Assembly: GCA_030549495.1 (NCBI GenBank) | Contig: JAUIRK010000376.1 | Span: forward strand, 186,001-250,000 | Origin: Nectonema munidae | Lineage: Eukaryota; Nematomorpha; Nectonematoida; Nectonematidae | DNA length: 64,000 nt | Direction: 5' to 3' | In this document: piece after piece, positions 39,501-45,457 of the stretch | Layout of the letters: every line of letters starts with the position of its first letter | Numbering within the stretch: the stretch's first letter is position 1 | Made by a program: the position numbers and the translations under genes | Notes under the pieces: generated by a model | Told to the model about the DNA's origin: nothing | Seen by the model: the letters and a program-made list of their open reading frames with translations, nothing else | The model's database searches: none

Positions 39501-42500
39501 GTGGATTCATTCTTTGTAAAATGACAGTGATGATTTTTTAAATGAATAAACTCATTTATTTTCAAAAAATGTCCGTATTTATATTAATGATTTCATAGAT
39601 CTGAAATTTTGGAACCAGCATAAAAAATTTACCTAAAAAAGTTTGTTTCTACTCATAATGAGTATGCTACATTTCATTTTGTTTTTTATCAATGAATCAA
39701 ACAAATTAATTTCAAAAAAAATTGTAGATATTAACATACAGGCAAAAAGGTTGATAACGGATTACTCGCAAATTAATCGATGCAAACCGAAAAAGATAAG
39801 GAACTTTTTTTCTTATACTTAGAAAAAAAGTCAATTAATTATCTACAAAGACTTATTATTTACTTTGTTGAAAAAAATTTTTTTTTAAAGAAAGTTAGCT
39901 TTTTTTATAAATTAAAACTTTAGGTTAAAGAGCAAACAAGAGATGAGCCACTATAATCAATATATCATTTAATCATGATATATTTGATATTTTTATTGAT
40001 CGCTATTAATTATCTAATAATAATCAGGAAATCAGGATACTAACGGATTCGAATTATTTATGAAATTGATTTTTTATAATCTATATATACTCCGAATATC
40101 AAAAAAAAAAAGAAAAAAAAAGTACTTCAGGACAAATAAAGTGGAAAAAGTGTTGTAAATGGGATAAATGCAGAGAAGAATTCTGGGAGTGAGTTTGATT
40201 GCTATTATTATTATTGCTCTTTGTGGTTGTACAAACTTTATAAGTTAGGATGGAACCGTCTTCTGAGAAGTCATTAAAGACTAATAAGAGGTATATCGCA
40301 TCAGTGAGATACAAATGGAAAAACATGTAATGATCTGGAGAAAGAGCTTTTTTTTCTTCCTTCACGTGAGAATTTAAGAAGGTTGGAAGCACTTCCAGAC
40401 TTTGAATACACTTCTTACTCTGAAAAAAAGTTATGATAAAAGATCAATTTAATTCAATAAATCGCAAAAAGCAAACGACATTTTAAAATTTTAATGAACT
40501 TAGTTTCTCATTTGAATTAAATAGACTACAGTAAAATCAAATTTGCCAAGTCATTTAACGATTAGAGTAGGAACAAATGGATTAAGGAATGGATTCCTAA
40601 ACAAGAAAAAAAGATATCCATTTACTTTGCAATTCCCATTGTAGGATATTCTACACTTAAACTTTAATCCTACAGCTCGTAGAAGTAACTAGGGTTGGAT
40701 CAAGTATTTGAATTGTGTTTAAATACAAATGTGATGTATTGATGGAATTTAATGAAAAATTTGATGGAATTTGAAAATAAAAATATTTGAAGTATAAAAA
40801 TCCCTATTTGATTTAACGATTATCTGGGAGGAAAGGAGAACCATGATTTAGGAGTTTAGGATACTTATCAAATGTATCGATGCTAATATCTTTTTAACTA
40901 TATGCCTCCAGCCGGTCAAACCATGGTTAGTGCTTCAACAAAGGATATTTAAGTTGTGAAGGCAGAGCTTGAAGCATATGTTGAAGAAGGTATTCAGCCT
41001 TTTGATATCAATCCACTGAAGTACTGGCAAGATAAAAAAATGCTTCGACATTTTAAAACAATTTGCGAAAAATATTTTAGAGTGTTTAGCTGGGCTGGTA
41101 ATAGAAGTTGCTCAAAGTGAAAACTTTCGGATCATTAGCGTTGATAAAATATTATTTATTTAATTCAAAATGTGAAATAAAAGTACTTACATTCCTATTT
41201 ATATCCTTTAAACAAGTATCATACTTGTATTTTAGGCAATTTTGAACAAAATCATTTGTATTTTCGGAATACCAAAAACAAAATCATTTGTATTTTTGGA
41301 ATCCCAAACAAAAGTATTTGAATTTGTATTCAACTTTTAAAGGTATGTATTTGATCCAAGCCTAGAACTAACCAGTTAACTTTCAAAATCTTCCGCGTTT
41401 ATTAATGCTTTTCAATACAAATCTTTCGATTTACATCACATATCGGTCTGAATTAACGCAATAAAAAGCTTAAAAAATGCTTGTGATAGGTTTTTGAGAC
41501 AGAGGTACATTTATTTTAATCGTAAACTTTCTTTTAAATGAAATAATAATAATTCAAATTAATATATTAAATATTAAGATATCAAATAAAAAATAAAAAT
41601 CAATTGAAACAAATAAATAAAAATTATAGTAACTTAGATAGAAGGATTGGCATATACATCAAACTATAAACAGTGCCAACATACACTTTCCTTGTGCTCT
41701 ATAGGCCAGCGTTTCTCAACCGCAATCTCCTTGGAAACCTAGGTTTCAGAAAAATGTTTCTAGGGATTCCAAGCTAAAAGTCATGCACCTATGAGTTCCA
41801 TTAATTTTCTTGATTAATTAATATTATATTTAACAAATTAATATTTTAGTTCACAGCATATCTTTTTTTTTACTTTTTTTACGGTTATTACACTTTGTTT
41901 AAAAAATGAATATTTTTTTAAAAAATGTTTTAAAAAATTTTCGTTTTAAAAGTTAAAAAAATTACTAAATTTGAAACACGCATATTCGGCAAATTTTTCA
42001 GTGTTTAAACATTATTGGAATCGTAAAATTTAGGTTCTTCTTTTGCATCTTTCCCTTCGTTCAATTGTCTTGTTCATACGAAAACAATGTGATAAAAATA
42101 TATACAAAAGTGATATGTTTTTTGACCAGGATTCCTTGATAAATCTAATTTATATCAACGGTACCGTATACGTAAAAAGGTTAGGAAATGCAGCCTAGAC
42201 AGATAATTTTACAAGATCCATTTTCTTATACTTTGCATGATAACTATGCCATGTGTTTCGCTTTCCACCACTCAGAGCCCACTTTGTGATGATACCAACG
42301 ATTCCAGTTCATTTTTACGCAACTTTTAGAAAATGAAAGCGCATTAAATATAAAATTTCAAGGGAAAGTAGGACATTTATGCAACAAGACAAGGTTTCAC
42401 GAGAATAGCATACAACTATTCATATAATAAAAAATGCGTCGCGTCTCACAGACCCAATGTGAGACTATGGAGTAAAGAAGATTTACTCTTCAAAACATCT

Positions 42501-44052
42501 ATTTTTTCAAGTCTGCTTTAAAAAAATAAATTGTCCGTCCTTGTCTTTTTCTTCTATTTAAATAATTTTAACATTTACTAATTCAGCCAGGGGCATCAAT
42601 AAAATCAAATGGAGATTAGGAATTAGTTTAGTAAAGTTTACAATTTGAATACATCTTACTTAAGTAAATTCTTTAATAAAACTTTTTTTAACAAGCGAAT
42701 CCACATAATTTTATGGAAAGATTCAAAAAATAATAGTAGTTTATAACTGACGGCTATACACAACAAGTATATATCTTAAGTATTGTTTTAAGCAACTTGT
42801 AAAGGTATATTTAATGGCAAAATTTTTGATTTTACTGGTAGTTACGATAGAAACTACGTTACTTTAAAGATAAATTTTATCATTAAAAATAAATTAAGCA
42901 TAAATAATACGGAATTTCTTAACCAGAATATATTAATGTTGAATATATTTCTAAGTATCGTATTGATCATAAATTGATAACAAGACGTTTCAACAACGAC
43001 ATTCCAACGATACCGTATTGATCATAAATTGATAACAATGACGTTTCAACCAAGACGTTTCAAGAGGCACGTGAGGGTCAGATTAAATAAACCATTTTTT
43101 ATTTAAAATTATAAATATACGTTCACATACTTTTTTTGAACTGGATTTTTGCGTATGTTTTTGACTCTAATAGTTGTGATTTTTACTTTACCAAAATATA
43201 TAATCTTGGATGAAACTAATTTATACTACCAGGGATTCTTAACCTGTGGTCCATGAACTCCAAGGGGTCCATGGAGGGGTTTCAAGAGTTCCGTAAGGTT
43301 TAGATTAAAAAATCATTTTTTTATTTAAAATTATAAATATACTTTCATATAATTTTTATTTAATTAAAATATTTAAAAACATTTTATAATGGATCATTTA
43401 AATAAAAACTTTAATTATTTTTTTGCAAGTACAAATATTTAATGCATGCAAGGTTTATTTTATGACTTTTATGTGAAAATTTCCTTGGAGGGGGTCCATA
43501 GCTTTAATCAGCTCTTTAAAGGGGTCCATGACTGAATAAAGGCTAAGAACCCCAGCTTTAGGTGATAGACCAAACACAAAATGTCAGATGGTTGAAATAT
43601 GATAGAACATAAGATTTATGATTTTATTTGAGAAAATTATTAGCGTTGAATTTTTGGAGCTTAGTTCGACACATAGCATACTTTTTTAGAAAAAAATTTC
43701 TCCAAATTATTAAATACATACATCAACTAAATGAAATATATTTTACTTCTAAAAACATATTAATTTTATAACACCTATTTTTCCAAAAAAAAAGTCACAT
43801 TAGAAATAAAATAAGTTCAACACTTTTGAAATGCAGGAGATCAGAAAAGTAAACAGGCAATTTCAACTGCAACATTTATCATAGATTCAAAAAAGTAATA
43901 TCTAAAATCGAATTAAACTATTTACCTTATGACACCACTGTTTAATGGTTAAAGGCAAATGAAGCGTTAAGAGTATAGGGTGTGCATGCGTATGTCTATC
44001 ATTTTTAGGAATGAAACAAAGAGTATCGATTGCAGCGTTCTCGTAAGAATCT
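307..44052 (-). CDS. NUP160: NUP160-like nucleoporin gene, multi-exon span (partial at both ends)
   Basis: This is the host gene of the window. NUP160 is a scaffold subunit of the Y-shaped NUP107-160 complex, which builds the cytoplasmic and nuclear rings of the nuclear pore; the protein has an N-terminal beta-propeller followed by a long helical domain. Seventeen exons are listed separately in transcript order a to q, totalling about 3.5 kb or 1,160 codons, against roughly 1,400 residues in human. Exons a-c match the propeller and d-q the helical part, in the same order as human. Introns are GT-AG, and most adjacent exons join in a compatible phase without stops, so the gene looks intact. 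Two joins are unsettled: c to d disagree in phase, and about 60 residues seem missing between h and i. The first coding exons and the C-terminal end were not found. Introns carry piggyBac, hAT, LINE and Penelope-like insertions. Homology was judged by eye. Confidence 0.86.
589..733 (-). CDS. NUP160: NUP160 exon p
   Basis: SETSNAILRHYLTVYDV corresponds to human TDEAWRLLSTYLERYKV, and LLHQGYFLPLWLVSFYK to LLSHGVPLPNWLINSYK. The acceptor is ACATGTTTAG and the donor GTTCTT, phase 0. The near-identical spacing with human makes this a secure exon. Confidence 0.9.
734..1766 (-). other. NUP160 intron between exons o and p, nothing recognised
   Basis: This is AT-rich intron sequence. I see no RNA gene, transposon end or coding similarity in it. 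Confidence 0.5.
1767..2019 (-). CDS. NUP160: NUP160 exon o
   Basis: CSDLVTLLSEFGFFEDSLVL lines up with human AEEMVTLLVQAGLFDTAISL, and ASHFKLSMEIIFQELA with CQTFKLPLTPVFEGLA. The donor GTATTG splits a lysine codon that exon p completes with G. Confidence 0.9.
2081..2200 (-). CDS. NUP160: NUP160 exon n
   Basis: The exon starts after TTATTCAAATAG and ends at GTTAAA. DSVLIINLEDLVGEF matches human QIEILELEDLEKEYS, with the LEDL core identical. It is separated from exon o by a short intron of 61 bp that ends in TTTCTTTCTTCAG. In another frame the minus strand stays open across this intron, which makes a misleading longer ORF. Confidence 0.88.
2201..4524 (-). other. NUP160 intron between exons m and n
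   Basis: The intron is AT-rich, with one GC-richer island at about 2,780-3,010 listed separately. The TACAGGGTG string near 2,658 resembles a transposon terminus, but no partner was found. Confidence 0.5.
2781..3010 (+). other. GC-richer island with 67-codon frame, unrecognised
   Basis: A stretch clearly less AT-rich than its surroundings carries a plus-strand frame of 67 codons (2,781-2,984) rich in charged residues (ALPYRERGSTLRTVESIIK). I do not recognise it. It lies inside a NUP160 intron on the opposite strand. It could be a decayed retrocopy or transposon fragment, or an antisense exon. No splice context or start signal decides this. Confidence 0.25.
4525..4830 (-). CDS. NUP160: NUP160 exon m
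   Basis: The acceptor is TTCTCTAG and the donor GTGTTG. AASVMFECAFVLLKR matches human KAGTVMFEYGMRLGR, and LCALSLSMNSLKLCHHKWI matches YLAALNCLRLIRPEYAWIV. The exon carries an acidic loop (VAEEPDVDMDAGDG) before the next helices. Phase 1 at its end is completed by exon n. Confidence 0.9.
4831..6685 (-). other. NUP160 intron between exons l and m, nothing recognised
   Basis: This is AT-rich sequence with short frames only. Nothing in it could be assigned. Confidence 0.45.
6686..6942 (-). CDS. NUP160: NUP160 exon l
   Basis: After TTTTTTTAG the reading is KKACLRHFLTILLKEKKFKE, closely matching human LDCLRQLVVVLCERSQLQDL. It continues ISFEYAELYPKV against VEFPYVNLHNEV, and YHLLYALHIKHRNHVK against YELLYAFHIYRHNYRK. 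This is one of the best conserved stretches of the gene. The donor GTAAAA follows a split codon shared with exon m. Confidence 0.92.
7264..7617. mobile_element. hAT-like miniature element
   Basis: The ends are imperfect inverted repeats: CAGAGATGTATCCG on the left and CAGTAGAGATGTATTCGC as read inward from the right. The inside holds repeated CGCATCCGC / ATCCGCATTCTCATCC runs near each end, as in non-autonomous hAT elements. No 8-bp target duplication is visible. Confidence 0.5.
7795..8045. repeat. Dispersed diverged repeat, copy 1
   Basis: This is a GACTCC/GACTTCGAC-rich stretch homologous to 17,075-17,330. Both copies share the order of ACTTACAA, CCGACTNC and TCATACATATGCTTA-like blocks. 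The family is unknown and no coding frame is seen. Confidence 0.45.
8227..8322. mobile_element. Short TTAA-flanked miniature element (piggyBac-type ends), copy 1
   Basis: The left end reads CCCATTTAAGACCAAGCAAA and the right end, read inward, CCCATTTACGACCAATGTTC. The flanks are CTAA and TTAA. CCC ends beside TTAA are the signature of piggyBac-type mobility. Both ends carry the CAGACGA motif internally. Confidence 0.55.
8502..8631. mobile_element. Short TTAA-flanked miniature element, copy 2 (inverted relative to copy 1)
   Basis: This is the same family as 8,227-8,322 in the opposite orientation, flanked by TTAA on both sides. The end beside 8,631 matches the left end of copy 1 over about 30 bp, through AGCAAAGCAGACGA. 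The two copies together form a larger inverted repeat. Confidence 0.58.
8795..8923. mobile_element. TTAA-type miniature element, related family
   Basis: The ends are CCCGTTAACGACC and, read inward from the right, CCCGTTAACGCCC. TTAA follows the right end. The inside has CAGACGAT and GCAGACGATT motifs like its neighbours. Confidence 0.5.
9000..9193 (-). CDS. NUP160: NUP160 exon k
   Basis: The acceptor TTTTTTGTAG is followed in phase 0 by MLSFFERLKLYNVI, against human RLQYYDKVLRLLDVI. LMSCIYSIIFKNSLRISDF aligns with TLRTCIFKHHLDLGHNSQA. The donor G|GTTTCT leaves phase 2 and is completed by exon l. The methionine at the exon start is internal, not a start codon. Confidence 0.86.
9640..10720 (+). 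mobile_element. Penelope-like retroelement fragment, decayed
   Basis: The plus strand translates to pieces of a Penelope-type reverse transcriptase in the expected order: DKAGGMVV, then SIYGLHKTHKI (the family's IYGLPKIHK motif), then SFDVIDLYNSIS, then FRYVDDIFFIWTH with the catalytic YVDD. No GIY-YIG endonuclease domain was seen downstream. The copy is broken in several places and is non-functional. It sits in the NUP160 intron between exons j and k. Confidence 0.75.
10727..11100. mobile_element. hAT-type element fragment
   Basis: It begins CAGTGCTTCTCAAAC followed by an AAGGCGCACC block, a typical hAT terminal region, and reaches a GCACCCCCTGCTATGTTGTC block near 11,068. No convincing inverted partner or target duplication was found, so it is probably partial. 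Confidence 0.4.
11279..11682. mobile_element. hAT-type miniature element with target duplication
   Basis: The ends are CAGTGGGGGATCCAG and, read inward from the right, CAGGGATGGACCGAGAG. They are flanked by an 8-bp duplication, AGCTCATG on the left and AGCTTATG on the right (7 of 8). Inside are long G and C tracts near each end and two tandem copies of an 83-bp AT-rich unit (about 11,340-11,506). Confidence 0.72.
11760..12807. mobile_element. hAT-like element of about 1 kb, non-coding
   Basis: The left end is CATCGCTTCTCAATGTTTTTACC and the right end, read inward, CAGTGTTTCTCAAACGGTTTCACC. No transposase similarity is seen. A second miniature element (12,191-12,466) is inserted in it. Target duplication is not clear. 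Confidence 0.45.
12191..12466. mobile_element. hAT-type miniature element nested in another
   Basis: The ends are CAGGGGCGCACATCC and, read inward from the right, CAGGAGCGCACATCC. They are flanked by CTTTAAAT and CTTTAGAT, an 8-bp target duplication with one mismatch. It is 276 bp long with no coding content. Confidence 0.75.
13730..14192 (-). CDS. NUP160: NUP160 exon j (largest exon)
   Basis: The exon is 154 codons of the helical domain, with a TTTTTTTAG acceptor and GTATGC donor. STYLECLLSFYRSS matches human CLFLECLMGNCQYV, with the LECL core conserved, followed by SVNDAILLLEKITLLC against EGQKALECFCQAAS. A serine- and threonine-rich loop near the end replaces human EVGKEEFLDRLIR. It ends in phase 0 and runs straight into exon k. 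Confidence 0.85.
14193..15255 (-). other. NUP160 intron between exons i and j, nothing recognised
   Basis: This is AT-rich intron sequence without recognisable features. Confidence 0.45.
15256..15406 (-). CDS. NUP160: NUP160 exon i
   Basis: The acceptor has a good pyrimidine tract ending CCTTTTTAG and the donor is GTACGT. VSIIKALFLSVGRFYVKKCL fits human HRTAPLLLSYYLIKWGSECL, and SSFSLKIVQQVVSDMFHI fits SSPQTIVELFFQEVARKH. It joins exon j in phase through a split leucine codon. The open frame extends upstream of the chosen acceptor to about 15.51 kb, so an earlier 5' boundary is possible. Confidence 0.72.
17075..17330. repeat. Dispersed diverged repeat, copy 2
   Basis: It is related to 7,795-8,045, with shared CTCCAAGTACTTACAA, CCGACTAC and CATATACTTACA blocks. 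The copies are strongly diverged, which suggests an old family. Confidence 0.45.
19637..20092. mobile_element. hAT-type miniature element (GGGGTGGGGAAC ends)
   Basis: The left end is GAGGGGTGGGGAACTTTTCT and the right end, read inward, CAGGGGTGGGGAACCTGCG. These are typical termini of Tip100/Charlie-like hAT elements. No transposase is encoded. The flanking 8 bases match only partly. Confidence 0.6.
20431..21688 (+). mobile_element. 5'-truncated LINE with exact target duplication and a homopolymer-rich middle
   Basis: The insertion is bracketed by an 11-bp direct repeat, AAAAGGCTAGT, at 20,420-20,430 and 21,689-21,699. The 5' part encodes reverse transcriptase sequence, KIPDSWKSSIVVPAFKRIGN then SNYRHISLISCIVKIME, like the PDSWK..VPI.K and NYRPISL motifs of non-LTR elements. 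The 3' part encodes the family's C-terminal region, LERLQRRAMRIILRIP. It ends in a TAATAATAAT and A-rich tail. Between about 20,680 and 21,175 coding sequence gives way to long runs of C, T, G and A with no meaning. The short interval between the two coding parts also shows that catalytic domains are missing. Confidence 0.78.
20680..21175. repeat. Homopolymer-run block inside the LINE
   Basis: Runs of C, T, G and A up to about 30 bases alternate with short readable words. The overlapping long frames here (FFFF, PPPP, KKKK) are by-products and not genes. It looks more like unpolished sequence or an assembly artefact than biology. Confidence 0.7.
23138..23170. repeat. AAT microsatellite
   Basis: A run of AAT repeats lies in the NUP160 intron upstream of exon i and downstream of exon h. 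Confidence 0.8.
23406..23563 (-). CDS. NUP160: NUP160 exon h
   Basis: A pyrimidine-rich acceptor (TTTTTCTTTCAACTTAG) is followed by one base that completes the codon from exon g. NLPLSANQLLTALYSIL resembles human KLQEIRNPIHAIGLLI. The donor is GTAATT in phase 1. Exon i can follow in phase, but about 60 residues expected from human are then missing, so a further exon probably lies between 15.4 and 23.4 kb. Confidence 0.66.
24358..24515. repeat. T/G homopolymer block
   Basis: Long T runs alternate with G runs of 8 to 18. It is similar in texture to the block inside the LINE at 20.7-21.2 kb and is likely of low sequence reliability. Confidence 0.6.
27761..28016 (+). repeat. Half copy of the palindromic repeat, in a NUP160 intron
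   Basis: Five variants of a 31-33 bp unit (CTGTATACTACGATGATTCA) are followed by TTCCATGTACAAATGACTAG and the unique arm sequence up to GGGGAGACGATGCTACA. This is the outer half of one arm of the palindromes at 45.5 and 53.1 kb. No inverted partner lies nearby. Confidence 0.8.
28083..28227 (-). CDS. NUP160: NUP160 exon g
   Basis: This exon begins after CTTTATTAATAG, completes the split codon from exon f and ends in phase 2 at GTACAT. ACVYECISMLSTLF corresponds to human VICLIKCLRLIEES, and SANIKSSISKFF to LQSPEKAAEQIL. A half copy of the dispersed palindromic repeat ends 66 bp downstream in the next intron. Confidence 0.68.
28574..28703 (-). CDS. NUP160: NUP160 exon f
   Basis: This short exon follows a pyrimidine-rich TTTCTTTTCAG acceptor and ends in phase 1 at GTAGAT. 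It translates without stops (start QIFRPLSLSTNDE, end LLSCLIYEDNPKSD) and connects in frame to exons e and g. Similarity to human in this stretch is weak. Confidence 0.62.
28764..28982 (-). CDS. NUP160: NUP160 exon e
   Basis: The exon is 73 codons, phase 0 to phase 0, with ATTTTAG acceptor and GTAATT donor. It encodes a mostly helical segment ending FYQEIQKELDSFKN, which fits the human EFSQEEFRNLQQEF region. Sequence conservation is modest; placement rests mainly on order, phase and splice sites. Confidence 0.65.
29044..29206 (-). CDS. NUP160: NUP160 exon d (start of helical domain)
   Basis: The acceptor is TTTTCTAG and the donor GTATCC. NSPFNPNFINDM corresponds to human SLFTPGQFTNEA, a conserved stretch at the end of the propeller and start of the helical region. 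It joins exon e in phase 0 across an intron of only 61 bp. The open frame continues past the donor on the minus strand, but that extension is intronic. Confidence 0.75.
31467..33167 (-). pseudogene. piggyBac transposase, frameshifted
   Basis: The DDE-type transposase cuts and pastes at TTAA. The chosen start, a double ATG at 33,167, opens an acidic serine-rich N-terminus as is usual for the family. A 51-bp GT-AG intron (32,779-32,829) joins NYK to SPCPKYAQLLHSYKVFKLHH in frame. The catalytic aspartates are present in their family contexts: TVTIDEQLVTFRG, VYTDRFFTS and KCGVDVANKMI. The C-terminus is a cysteine-rich domain (CSKC, SHCVKNH, CSNCC). Two frame changes break it: one near 32,190 just after TDRFFTSHQLA, and one near 31,730 before FIKRLAFYLCEEAM. 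It is therefore inactive as assembled, though few changes separate it from an open gene, and sequencing error in short runs is possible. Confidence 0.88.
33292..33797. repeat. Tandem duplication of about 253 bp inside piggyBac
   Basis: Two near-identical copies start with AGAAGTGAAGAAGTAAATTA at 33,292 and 33,545 and differ by only a few bases. They lie between the transposase start and the right terminal repeat. Confidence 0.85.
34932..35159 (-). CDS. NUP160: NUP160 exon c (end of propeller)
   Basis: The acceptor TTTTATTTTAG is followed by an open stretch in phase 0 that continues exon b. FIDAKITTTKAFILS matches human LIDFALTSTDIWALW. The 3' boundary is uncertain: the best donor, GTGAAA at 34931, leaves phase 0, but exon d needs two bases. 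Either another donor inside this exon is used or a small exon was missed. Confidence 0.68.
35784..37744 (-). mobile_element. hAT transposon of the ZBED5-like type, decayed
   Basis: The ends are CAGGGGTTCCCAACCTTTTG and, read inward from the right, CAGGGCTTCTCAACCTGTC, each leading into a GCGAC block. On the minus strand, translated pieces follow the ZBED5/GTF2IRD2-type hAT transposase in order: FLKSRRIDGSGSFQKQS, ASYEIAFEIAKEKKPH, MVKAVNLILGKASAKK with VSLSNNTIQ, then AYLADIFDQLNKLNFKLQGR. A C-terminal trace near 36.0-36.1 kb reads KNRNKGR. Several stops and shifts separate these pieces, so the copy is dead. The flanking 8 bases do not match. Confidence 0.82.
36420..36656 (-). pseudogene. hAT (ZBED5-like) transposase fragment
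   Basis: The reading DEIKLFLETQENDLV then VERVAYLADIFDQLNKLNFK matches the part of ZBED-type hAT transposases just after the TEVRWLSRG motif. It is the longest intact stretch of the decayed gene. Upstream pieces lie at 37,028-37,413 and between, in other frames. Confidence 0.75.
37829..37930. mobile_element. TTAA-type miniature element, related to 8,795-8,923
   Basis: TTAA precedes GGTGTTAACT on the left, and CAACGGG followed by TTTTAA ends the right side. Inner motifs GTCGACTTTGTTTGCGTTTA and GTCGTTTGCTTTAC resemble the reverse complement of the 8.8-kb copy. Confidence 0.4.
38756..39064 (+). other. Unrecognised 102-codon frame
   Basis: The frame starts METSNDDAYYQDSAAEIRRL and has a plausible amphipathic stretch (EIRRLQNKLARVLHLSKN). 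Nothing in it or around it identifies a family. It may be a decayed transposon piece inside the NUP160 intron. No splice or promoter context supports a gene. Confidence 0.2.
40126..40419 (-). CDS. NUP160: NUP160 exon b (beta-propeller)
   Basis: The exon is 98 codons, phase 0 to phase 0, with a strong TTTTTTTTCAG acceptor and a GTACTT donor. SKKCIQSLEVLPTF corresponds to human KEQMCLMVADMLEYV, and AIYLLLVFNDFSEDG to GLYLGIYMHAPKRGQ. A low-complexity SNNNNSN insertion takes the place of a short human loop. The end, LQHFFHFICPE, fits human ISSLFTSQETL. Confidence 0.82.
40690..41364 (+). mobile_element. Short hAT element with transposase remnant and target duplication
   Basis: The ends are TAGGGTTGGATCAAGTATTTG and, read inward from the right, TAGGCTTGGATCAAATACAT. 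The flanks GAAGTAAC and GAACTAAC are an 8-bp target duplication with one mismatch. At about 40,957-41,083 the plus strand reads VKAELEAYVEEG then INPLKYWQDKKMLRHFKTIC, the hAT C-terminal dimerisation region (PL.WW......P.L...A). The copy is internally deleted, 675 bp in all. Confidence 0.78.
41707..42193. mobile_element. hAT-type miniature element
   Basis: The left end is CAGCGTTTCTCAACC and the right end, read inward, CTGCATTTCCTAACC. The inside is AT-rich with no coding content. The inverted ends are imperfect and no target duplication is clear. Confidence 0.45.
43230..43554. mobile_element. hAT-type miniature element (GGTCCATG ends)
   Basis: The left end is CAGGGATTCTTAACCTGTGG followed by TCCATGAACTCC. 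The right end, read inward, is CTGGGGTTCTTAGCC followed later by CATGGACCCC. This is a classic non-autonomous hAT layout. The inner AT-rich part is partly repeated at 43,064-43,128. Confidence 0.65.
43926..44052 (-). CDS. NUP160: NUP160 exon a (beta-propeller)
   Basis: This is the most N-terminal exon I recognise. It is bounded by a TTTTTAG acceptor and a GTAAAT donor and starts with one base of a split codon. The piece LLTLHLPLTIKQWCH lines up with human IFALCQDHKLRMWSY, a propeller blade ending in the usual W-D-like pattern. It ends in phase 0 and joins exon b cleanly. Upstream exons for the first propeller blades were not found. Confidence 0.75.
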
Positions 44053-45457
44053 CTAAAAATGGAAACAAAATAGAATTAATCATTGCTTTAAAATTTTCAA
44101 GAACATGAAAAAGAAACAATTCTTGCATCTTTCAAAGTGAGCAACTACTTTTAGTTGTCAACTCTATTGAAGTATATATAGGGTTTAGCAGGACGCACTC
44201 AAACATTGGTTTGAATAACATTTGAAAAAATACGCACATGTCGACTATCACAGGGAACACGAGGGTGCCATATTAGCTGTTTCATCGGATTAGAAAATAC
44301 ACCAAAATTAAAAAATAATCACTATATATTGAATTTAGGATTTCTAATTTAACTTAAACTTATTTTTAAAAACTTTCATTCGGTAAATAGAATAGAATAA
44401 GAAAAAATTTATTTGCACAAAACATTAAGTTTGGCATCACTACAAACAGAAAACAAGATAAAGACAGTTTTCATTGAGTTGTTTAAAGAGGAAGAAGTCA
44501 AACTTGTGATAGATTTTTTTCAAAATGGATTTCAAAATGGGTAGAATTTGTTAAAAACATTTTAGACTAAATTTTTCTCTAATACTTCTCTAGACTTTTC
44601 TTCAAAAAAAATCTCAGTGCTTGATTGGTAATAGTACCAAATTACTGATAGTTAACGTGAATATTGAAAACACCCCTATCTGATTTTTAGGCAAAAATAT
44701 TTTTCATAATTTTGACGCTCATTTTGAACAATTTAAAATAATGGTTTAAAGTAGTTTTAAAAATTGCCATAAGGATCAAGTATTTAACTTGACGTTTTTA
44801 TAACTTGCAAAAATACCTTGAATTAAATATTTTTCTAAATTCCAAAATGACACGCGATCCAACTAGAAAAGCATTAATGGCCGCTTTTCCACCTCTATTC
44901 TAAATGTATAAGAAGAAATTATTAATATAAAAAAACTTTTTTTACTTAAGACAGCTTCATGACTTACATGTTCACAAATATTTTCTCCTCATTAAAAAGA
45001 ATTTCCTTATATTTTATAATTATTTTGTATATAAATTCATTTTAAACAATTTATCTTCACCCTTTTTCTTATTCAAATGCTTAAGCGGAACTTATACAAC
45101 ATTTCTCAATAATATTTTATCATGTGAAGATTCAATACCACGATGAATATCCAAAATCTCCAAAAAAGAATTAAAAAATTTTTTTATTTAAGTAAATATT
45201 TTTGGCGTTAAGAATCGTAAATACATACTCAACTGAAGAAACAAATATTTCAGAAAATCTTTTAAATAAGGAAGCATCTGAAAGCTTGAAGATTGAATGG
45301 TCTAAAATAGAAAAGAGTAAAAAATACTTTTTTAACACTATTTTAATCAAAATTTTAACATGCAAAGCAAATGTTATGAAAGTAGAAAGCAACTTTACAA
45401 AACTCTAAAAGTGATTGCGAAAATTGATACTACTGAATATATATATATACATATAAA
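44053..45457. other. No gene recognised
   Basis: This is AT-rich sequence upstream of the first recognised NUP160 exon. A 68-codon plus frame at 45,202-45,408 and its antisense frame show no family likeness. Further NUP160 5' exons were looked for here and not found. Confidence 0.4.

Larger units (their letters stand above)
35160..40125 (-). other. NUP160 intron between exons b and c
   Basis: It holds the ZBED-type hAT element (35,784-37,744), a TTAA-type miniature element (37,829-37,930) and an unrecognised frame at 38,756-39,064. The rest is plain AT-rich sequence. Confidence 0.5.
40420..43925 (-). other. NUP160 intron between exons a and b
   Basis: It carries three hAT-type elements (40,690-41,364; 41,707-42,193; 43,230-43,554) and a short partial copy of the last near 43,064-43,128. 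The remainder is AT-rich without features. Confidence 0.5.

Noticed and set aside
39266-39541. 91-codon plus frame
   Set aside because: Hydrophobic, AT-rich composition, no recognisable family, and no support from neighbouring sequence.
45202-45408. 68-codon plus frame next to the repeat block, with an antisense frame
   Set aside because: The composition is plausible, but no similarity, splice context or start context supports a gene.
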